From Apium graveolens (Eukaryota > Streptophyta > Magnoliopsida > Apiales > Apiaceae): DNA of 64,000 nucleotides. This document shows, one piece after another, positions 57,506 to 64,000 of the stretch. The notes beneath the pieces are model-generated. The model saw only the letters and a program-made list of their open reading frames with translations, had not been told where the DNA came from and searched no databases. Location: positions 92,242,474-92,306,473 of the forward strand of contig NC_133648.1 of the NCBI RefSeq assembly GCF_009905375.1, in the 5' to 3' direction. A program made the position numbers and the translations under genes. How positions within the stretch are numbered: position 1 is the first letter of the stretch; each line of letters opens with the position of its first letter.

Positions 57506-60329
57506 ACTGTGTGATGCTTGTCAGAAAGGAAAGCAAAAGAAAGTATCATTCAGTAAGAAGCTTGAATCTGCAATTGATGAACCATTACAACTGCTACACA
57601 TGGATCTTTTTGGACCAGTCAATGTATTGTCAATTTCAAGGAAAAAATATTGCCTAGTGATTGTAGATGATTTCTCAAAGTTTTCATGGGTTTATTTTCT
57701 TGGATCAAAGGATGAAGCTAGTGAAATCATTATCAATAATATCAAGCAAGTCAACAATCATCCTGATTTCAAAGTAAGGAATATTATGAGTGACAATGGA
57801 ACTGAGTTCAAGAATTCAACCATGAAGTTGTTCTGTGAAGAAAATGGGATCATGCATGAGTTCTCAGCTCCAAGGACCCCACAACAAAATGGTGTGGTGG
57901 AAAGGAAGAACAGATCACTAATTGAAGCTGCAAGGACAATGCTTGAAGAGTCAAAACTCACAACTTACTTTTGGGCTGAGGCTGTTAACTGTGCATGTTA
58001 CACTCAGAATATTTCTCTAATCAATCAGGCAAAAGGCACGACTCCCTATCAATTATTCAAGAGAAGAAAACCAACTTTAAACTTTCTGCATGTCTTTGGG
58101 TGCAAATGTTACATCTTAAGGAATCAATCTGATCACAAAGGGAAGTTTGATGCAAAGGCTGATGAAGGAATATTTGTTGGTTATTCTGCTGGAAAATCAT
58201 ATAGGGTCTACAATCTAAGAACCAACATTGTCATGGAATCTGTGCATGTTGTGTTTGATGATAAAAAGATTGATGAACTAACAGATGAGGGACATCATGA
58301 AGGACTCAAATTTGAAAATATTGAGATATATTGTGATGATACTGAAGATGAGAATGATGAAGAAGGCATCTCAAGAAGAATTCAAAATCTGCCTTTGGAT
58401 AATGCACATAATGCTGCATCCGTTGAAAGTCATAATTCAGCTTCCGTTGAAAGAAGCAATGCAGCATCCGTTGAAAGACAAAGTGCATCATCCGTTGAAG
58501 TTCATAATGAAGCATCCGTTGATCACGGTCTGTCAACGGATAATCAATTCACTTCATTAGTTGATAGAGCTCCCAATTCCTTTCAAAGGATCAGCAACTC
58601 AGGGGGAGTTTCAACCAATCAACATTCTATCACACATCATGACAATACTGAGGCAACCTCATCTAGAGCTAATCTACCACCTCAAAGGAAATGGACCAAG
58701 AATCACCCTTTTGAACTGATCATTGGTGATTCTACATCTAAAGTGCAAACTAGAAGGGCTACTCAAGATGAATATTTGTATAGTAGCTTTCTATCACAGG
58801 AGGAACCTAAGAGAGTAGAAGAAGCTCTATTGGATCCAGATTGGATTTTAGCAATGCAAGAGGAGCTAAACCAATTTGAGAGAAACAAAGTATGGAAGCT
58901 GGTACCCAAGCCAAAGAACAAGAGTTCTATTGACACAAAATGGGTATTCAGAAACAAGATGGATGAAAATGGCATTGTCATAAGGAATAAAGCCAGATTG
59001 GTTGATAAAGGTTATTCTCAACAAGAGGGAATAGATTTTGATGAAATATTTGCTCCAGTTGCCAGACTTGAGGCTATCAGAATCTTTCTAGCCTATGTAG
59101 CCCATGCCAATTTCAAAGTCTATCAAATGGATGTAAAGAGTGCATTTCTAAATGGGGAATTGGAGGAAGAAGTTTATGTAAGCCAACCTCCAGGGTTTGA
59201 AGATCCCAACTTTCCAGACTATGTGTATTATCTGTTGAAAGCACTCTATGGACTAAAGTAAGCACCTAGAGCCTGGTATGAGACTTTGTCAAAATTTCTT
59301 CTAGATAATCACTTCACAAGAGGTACTGTTGACAAAACTCTTTTCTTTAGAAATGTTAATGGCTCTACAATACTTGTTCAAATTTATGTAGATGATATTA
59401 TATTTGGATCTACAGATGATAAGCTCTGTAAAAGGTTTGCTAAGTTAATGCAAAGTAAATATGAAATGAGCATGATGGGAGAGCTAACTTATTTTCTTGG
59501 TTTACAAGTTAAACAAGTTAGTGGTGGAATTTTCATTAGTCAAACTAAATATATTTATGATCTTTTAAAGAAGTTTGACTTAATGGACTGTTCATCTGCA
59601 AAAACTCCCATGGCCACTGCCACCAAGCTTGAATTAAACAAGGCTGAAAAGTCTGTGGACATTTCAAGTTATAGAGGCATGGTTGGCTCACTTTTATATT
59701 TAACTGCTAGTAGACCTGATATAATGTTTTCTACATGTCTCTATGCTAGATTTCAAGCTGACCCTAAAGAATCTCACTTAGTGGCTATTAAAAGAATCTT
59801 CAGATATCTCAAAGGGACTCCAAATCTAGGAATTTGGTACCCTAGAGAGTCTGGTTTTGATCTAATTAGCTACTCAGATGCAGATTATGCAGGCTGCAAA
59901 ATAGACAGGAAAAGCACAACTGGCACCTGTCAATTTCTAGCGAACAAGCTTGTGTCATGGTTCAGCAAGAAGCAAAATTCTGTTTCTACATCAACAGCTG
60001 AAGCTGAGTACAATGCTGCTGGTAGTTGCTGTGCACAGATACTATGGATGAGGAATCAACTATTTGACTATGGACTAACTGTTGACAAAATTCCTATATT
60101 CTGTGACAACACAAGTGCCATTGCCATTACTGAAAATCCAGTGCAGCACTCAAGAACCAAGCATATTGACATCAAGTACCACTTCATTAGGGAAAATGTG
60201 ATGAAAGGTACAGTGGAACTTCATTTTGTTCCAAGTGAAAAGCAGATTGCAGACATATTTACCAAGCCACTTGATAAATCAACATTCACAAGATTAGTAA
60301 GTGAGCTAGGTATGCTTAATTATTCATAA
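57506..60329 (+). pseudogene. R7 integrase, RT and RNase H
   Basis: It resumes with LCDACQKGK (zinc-ligand Cys residues). Integrase follows ([49 protein letters not shown]) with Asp, Asp and Glu positions retained, then GIFVGYS. The IN-RT linker contains five ASVE/ASVD units. RT follows with [26 protein letters not shown], a stop at LYGLK*AP (59,259-59,261), then [10 protein letters not shown]. RNase H has YSDADYAGC, STAEAEYNAAGS, CDNTSAIAITENPVQHSRTK and ends MLNYS with TAA at 60,327-60,329. The frame offset from RT to the downstream half is nil; only the TAA breaks it. Catalytic motifs look intact. Confidence 0.9.
58418..58541 (+). repeat. motif copies in the R7 IN-RT linker
   Basis: Units of about 24 bp carry ATCCGTTGA (four exact copies plus one variant, CTTCCGTTGA) and end with one TCAACGGAT. 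The motif is read here as A-S-V-E, a different frame from the H-P-L reading in gag and ORF3. R2 has the same units with ATCCGTCGG (7,050-7,130). Confidence 0.85.
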
Positions 60330-60872
60330 ATTTATGTCCTCTATATAATCTGCCTTGAAGCCTAAAATGAATTTGCTGCAAGAACAAAGTTGGCTTTAAG
60401 TAAGACTTATTCTATCAACGGATATCCCCTATCCGTTGAAAGCCAAAATTGTTCTATCAACGGATGTTCATTATCCGTTGAAAGACAAATACATTTCTAG
60501 TAATTTTGTCCCTCAATGGATAAAATAGTGTTGATCATCAACGGATAACTATTTACCTTATCCGTTGAAGTGTCACATCAGTTACTTTAAATGAGTCACA
60601 ACCGTTGATTCTTTTACTTAATTGTTGATACAGATATACACTGTTGTATGTATTTGTATTAAAGGCAATTTTCAGAATTTCTACAGTTTTCTTTATTCTT
60701 AAACGGCTGTAATTTGTTTAAAAGTATCATTTAATCATTTTATTTACGTTTTAATTCAAGAAAGTATAAAAGCCCATTGAATTCTTATTTTCACTTTACG
60801 CTTTCTTGCAATTTTTATTCTCCTTCTCTCCCAATATTCTCAAGTTTTTCTCTGCAACCTCTACTCACAACA
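60330..60872 (+). promoter_or_regulatory. R7 pol-ORF3 spacer: three hairpins and an internal TATA box
   Basis: Three perfect inverted motif pairs lie in a row: 60,415-60,439 (10-bp stem, loop TCCCC), 60,457-60,481 (9-bp stem, loop GTTCATT) and 60,538-60,568 (11-bp stem, 9-nt loop). A TATA box GTATAAAAG at 60,764-60,772 lies about 108 bp ahead of the ORF3 ATG, followed by a CT-rich leader (TTCTCCTTCTCTCCC). R2 and R3 keep this order. A promoter for a separate ORF3 mRNA is inferred. Confidence 0.6.
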
Positions 60873-61275
60873 ATGGCACCAGTAGTCAAAATTATGTCTC
60901 AATCTGGATTTGTTTATGAAAAGAATAATTTCGTAGCCTTGGTTGAAAAGAATGAAGCCCATTCTGATTATCACAAGATGATGGACTTCATCAAAAACTG
61001 CAAACTAAGCTATGCAATGCTGAAAGCCCCAATCATCTACTGTGAGGTGATTGAGGAGATTTGGACAACTGCAGAGTTCAACTCAACAGATATGACTATT
61101 GCCTTCTCTCTCAAAGGTAAGGATTATTGCATTAACTGTGATGATATACAGTCTTGCTTTAAGTTGCCTGAGAATAATGCCATGACACCACACACTGATA
61201 AAGATGTATCTGCTATGTTAGATTCCATAGGCTATGCTTTTGATTCTGCTAGTTTAGGTAGTATTAGAAGGAAGG
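60873..61275 (+). pseudogene. R7 ORF3, N-terminal part, cut by R9
   Basis: I choose the ATG at 60,873 (MAPVVKIMSQSGFVYEKNNF), although the frame is open upstream to 60,777. The homologues in R2 and R3 start here, and the TATA box would place the upstream ATG in or near the transcription start. There are about 134 codons with no stop: CKLSYAMLKAP, IIYCEVIEEIWTT, FSLKGKDYCINCDDIQSCF, LGSIRRK. R9 then begins at 61,276. No signal peptide or membrane segment is visible, so the label 'envelope-like' is not supported by this part. Function unknown. Confidence 0.75.
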
Positions 61276-62603
61276 TGTAAGTCATATGTCATAGCCTATT
61301 TGTATATTCGAGGATTCAACTCAACTCAAATAAGAATGTAATAAGTAAATAGTGGATCTACCGTCAAAGAGATCTCGCAAAGTAATATCTGTCAAAGGAT
61401 TCAGAAATAAGGTTCATCTACAGACTTGAGGAATTAATTCACTGGAAGAAGTTCAAGAAATTGATCATGCCTCAGTGATATAAATCAAGATTGTGGATTT
61501 AATCAAGTGACCGAGATCTCGTCAGAGTATCATTAATTACAAGGATTTAATCTGAAGAAAATTAAAGTATCAAAGTCAAGACATGAAGAAACGTCACGGA
61601 AGTTAGTCACTCATGAACCAGACAGTACATCGAGTGTCAACATTGAAGTGGTGGAATTGATTCATAATTTTCAGTGATTTTCAGAAGATTTGCAGAAGAA
61701 TGGTTGCAGTTCAAGAATAGTATTAATTCTCTATTAATTAATTAAGTCATATAATTTAATTAAGAAAATAAATTATATCTGCAAAGATTAATTTATTTAT
61801 TAATTGAATTAATTGATTAATTAATTCTGAATTAATATTAAGATTTTTCAGAATTGTTTTTGGATTAAAATCAGTTTAAATCAGCAAGACAATTGAAAAT
61901 GAACTAGCATGACAATCTGGATTGTCATACCGATTATCATGCCAAGTCATTTCAATTGTCATACCGAAAGTTACACTGGGAGGAGGATTGTCTTGCCAGT
62001 TCATTCTGATTGTCTTGCTAGTTCAATCAATAGTCTCACCGAAAGTCTTGCTAGCTCAATGGATTGTCTTGCTAGCTCAATGGATTGTCTTGCTGAGCTA
62101 AAAGGATTGTCTTGCCAACAAATCAGGTGGTTGTTTTATTATTTAAACAACAGAAGCAACAGAAGTCAATCATTCATCCAACAAAAACAGAACCCGAGAA
62201 CAAAAGAAAAAGAAGCAGAAAAATATTTCATCTCATCTGCAAACTTCAAGATCAATTTCTAGATTGTAAAGTTAAATCCAATCAACTAGAAATCTTTATC
62301 TTGTTCTTGTGTAACAATCTAGCGGATCAAAATCCCTAGAACTTAATCTCAAATTGCGTTTAGCATTTGAATCTTTTTATTACAAAAATAGAAAAAGTTC
62401 ATGTCGAATTTATTCTAGATTTGTGATAATTAATTTGAGATTAATTCCTTGTAATCGATATAGTTGTTGTAACACCTTTCAAGTTTAATAATATTTTTAT
62501 TTAACTTGAATTTTGTTTCACATTTTTTATTCCGCATTTAATTCGATTATTCGGTACTGTTTGTATTCAACCCCCCCTTCTACAAACACATTGGGACCTA
62601 ACA
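61276..62603 (+). mobile_element. R9 5' LTR
   Basis: 1,328 bp, TGTAAGTCATATG to ATTGGGACCTAACA. It contains its own short repeat cluster (61,900-62,120). An AT-rich core sits in a perfect inverted repeat (GTTGTTT 62,130-62,136, AAACAAC 62,145-62,151). The C-tract CAACCCCCCCTTCT is near 62,569-62,582. The left end is set by the break in R7 ORF3; the partner LTR is not in the window. Confidence 0.75.
61900..62120 (+). repeat. R9 LTR short repeat cluster
   Basis: Units like GATTGTCTTGCTAGCTCAATG, about 21 bp long, are repeated. They are near-perfect in the stretch 62,041-62,100 and looser to the left (ATTGTCATACCGA, ATTGTCTTGCCAG). They lie in the U3 part, as the motif clusters do in R2, R6 and R7. 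Confidence 0.8.
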
Positions 62604-62618
62604 ATTGGTATCAGAGCC
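62604..62618 (+). other. R9 primer-binding site
   Basis: ATTGGTATCAGAGCC follows the LTR end, the initiator-Met tRNA type. Confidence 0.9.
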
Positions 62619-62699
62619 TTCTGATTAACGAACAAATCAAGATCCTAGACTTTTGTGATTTTTCAACTCCTTGAATTTTTATTTATTCAAAAATTCATA

Positions 62700-64000
62700 A
62701 TGACTTCACAAAAAGTTGGAACAGTTAAAATTCCACTATTTGATAAAGAAAATTATATCATGTGGAAGAAGAAGATGCTATTATTTTTACAAGTTGCAAA
62801 TCCCAAATATCTGAACTTGTTAAAGAAGGGTCTAAAAACTCCGATGGTTATTGAACCAGAGGTGATAGTAGATGATGTTGTGATTACCAAAGCTAGAACC
62901 TATCCAAAAGAGCCTGAAGATTTTACTCCTGCTGAGAAGGAAGAAGCCTCCTTGGATGCCAGCCTTCAATTAATATTAATTGATTCCTTTGATCCCTTGA
63001 TGAACAGACATGTGATGAACTGTAAAAATTCCAAACACATGTGGGAAACTATTGAGGTGATTAATGAAGGCACAGAGGAAGTTAGGGAGAACAAGTTGGA
63101 GATCCTAACCTCTGAGTATGAATATTTTAAATCAAATCCAGGAGAAGGAATTACTGAAGTGTTTGAGAGGTACAATGCGTTGATCAACAACCTGAACATA
63201 AAAGGGAAATATTATTCAATCAGGGAGGTCAACAAAAAGTTCCTTTTAACACTGCCAACTCATCTTGAACATAGAATCACTGCCATTAGAGAAGCTAGAG
63301 ATCTGAGTGAGATTTCTTTGGACAGGCTCTATGGAGTGTTAAAAACCTATGAGTTGGAGCAGATTCAACAGAAGGAAGTCTACGGGAAGGATAGAATGGT
63401 CAGCACATCTACTGCACTTGTAGCTGAAGGTCAACAACAACAGCAATCTCAATAATTGGAGAGAATGGTACAGTGTTCCAAGGCTGAGGAAAATATGTTA
63501 GTAGCAGAATATGATCCTCCTACTACAAATCAATCAAGTGATGATTTTTATTCCTTGGAAGAGCTGGAGCAATTGGAAGACGAGTCAATGGCCCAAATTG
63601 TCAAGAGATTCTCCCATGTCAGATTCAAGAGGAATCCCAAGCTTAAGTACAAGTCCAATTACAACAAATTCCAGAAAGGTGGATCTTCATCCTCTAACAC
63701 TAGCAGTGGTGGATACAAAACAGGGATGGTTGATCGGAGCACCATCAGATGCTATAACTGCAATGAGTTGGGACACTTTGCCACAAAATGTAGGAAGCCA
63801 AAGCAAGTAAGAAAGAACTCTGAAAGGGCTTATCTGGCAAAGGGAAGAAGCTGGGATGATACTGACAGTGAAGATGAAGAAGAAAGAAATCTTGCTCTTA
63901 TGGCTATTGATGGAAAAGCTTCATCGTCAAGAATAGAGGTAAAACTTTCTGATGCTGAAATGGTTTATCATCTAAGAGGTAACTTAGATTGTGCACGTCG
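62700..64000 (+). pseudogene. R9 gag, partial at window edge, one in-frame stop
   Basis: I choose the ATG at 62,700 (MTSQKVGTVKIPLFDKENY, WKKKMLLFLQVANPKYL) because it matches the start pattern of R7 gag. The 62,655 ATG upstream adds a non-conserved stretch. The capsid-like domain contains NCKNSKHMWETIEVI and KKFLLTLPTHLEHRI. A glutamine run ends in TAA at 63,453-63,455 (probably from CAA). The same frame then continues open to the edge with an acidic segment, a Ser/Gly-rich segment and an intact CCHC knuckle CYNCNELGHFATKC (about 63,751-63,792). The single stop means this copy is young or the stop is read through. Confidence 0.8.

Larger units (their letters stand above)
44321..61275 (+). 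mobile_element. R7, SIRE-like Copia element interrupted by R8 and R9
   Basis: The element has a 5' LTR (44,321-45,423), primer site, gag, PR/pre-IN, [R8], IN, RT, RNase H, spacer and ORF3 start, then R9 cuts in at 61,276. The 3' part lies beyond the right edge. CTAAG (44,316-44,320) is the expected left duplication. Excluding R8 this is the fullest SIRE-like copy in the window and the best reference for R2, R3 and R6. Confidence 0.85.
61276..64000 (+). mobile_element. R9, Copia element inserted in R7 ORF3, runs off the right edge
   Basis: The element has a 5' LTR (61,276-62,603), primer site and gag. The expected left duplication is GAAGG (61,271-61,275). The gag is only distantly similar to R7 gag, so this is a separate family of the same general type. 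Pol lies beyond the window. Confidence 0.75.

Noticed and set aside
60777..60872. An upstream start for R7 ORF3 adding 32 residues
   Set aside because: The added part is not shared by R2 or R3, whose frames start at MAP, and it lies only about 10 bp from the TATA box.
61909..62262. A 117-residue frame with DCLASS repeats
   Set aside because: It is the tandem LTR repeat of R9 read in one frame.

Overview
This window is plant nuclear DNA, almost certainly from a eudicot, made almost wholly of LTR retrotransposons inserted into one another. I see no ordinary host gene, no rRNA or tRNA gene and no CRISPR array. The evidence is many TG...CA long terminal repeats, primer-binding sites of the initiator-Met type (TGGTATCAGAGC), polypurine tracts, Ty1/Copia pol in the order PR-IN-RT-RNase H, chromodomain remnants of Ty3/Gypsy chromoviruses, and exact 5-bp target duplications. 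The species cannot be read from the sequence; a large, repeat-rich genome (for example Apiaceae or Asteraceae) is only a guess. I name the elements R1 to R9 from left to right.

Left complex (1-35,760). R3 (+ strand, SIRE/Maximus-like Copia with a third ORF after pol) is the oldest layer here. R2 (- strand, same broad family, 4,439-10,992) sits in the protease region of R3. R1 (+ strand, only its ORF3 and 3' LTR visible, 1-4,438) sits in the ORF3 of R2. R4 (13,738-32,616, TSD ATGGA) sits in the ORF3 of R3. It is a non-autonomous element with 4.36-kb LTRs and a 1.25-kb internal region. R5 (16,406-25,312, - strand, another Copia, TSD GATAA) sits in the 5' LTR of R4. R3 ORF3 resumes at 32,622.

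Middle (35,761-44,320). R6 is a heavily decayed - strand SIRE-like copy ending in an LTR at 38,860-39,912. It is followed by 4.4 kb of non-coding, probably Ty3/Gypsy LTR-derived DNA.

Right complex (44,321-64,000). R7 (+ strand, SIRE-like) has its 5' LTR, gag, pol and the start of ORF3. Pol is split by R8 (48,402-57,500, TSD GATGG), a tandem array of four LTRs of a deleted chromovirus. ORF3 is split by R9, another gag-bearing Copia element that runs off the right edge.

How the parts work: each intact SIRE-like ancestor would make Gag (with two CCHC knuckles), PR, IN, RT/RNase H and a separate ORF3 protein. All coding copies seen here are broken by stops, frameshifts, deletions or nested insertions.

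The most unusual signal is a 9-bp motif, TCAACGGAT or its complement, repeated dozens of times across the LTR, gag, the IN-RT linker, the pol-ORF3 spacer and ORF3 of the SIRE-like copies. It is often arranged as inverted pairs able to form hairpins, and its exact form differs between copies in a coordinated way (TCAACGGAT in R7, CCGACGGAT in R2, TCAATGGCTAA-like in R6). The LTR TATA boxes of R2, R6 and R7 lie inside a perfect 7-bp inverted repeat, and a TATA box recurs about 110-120 bp upstream of ORF3.
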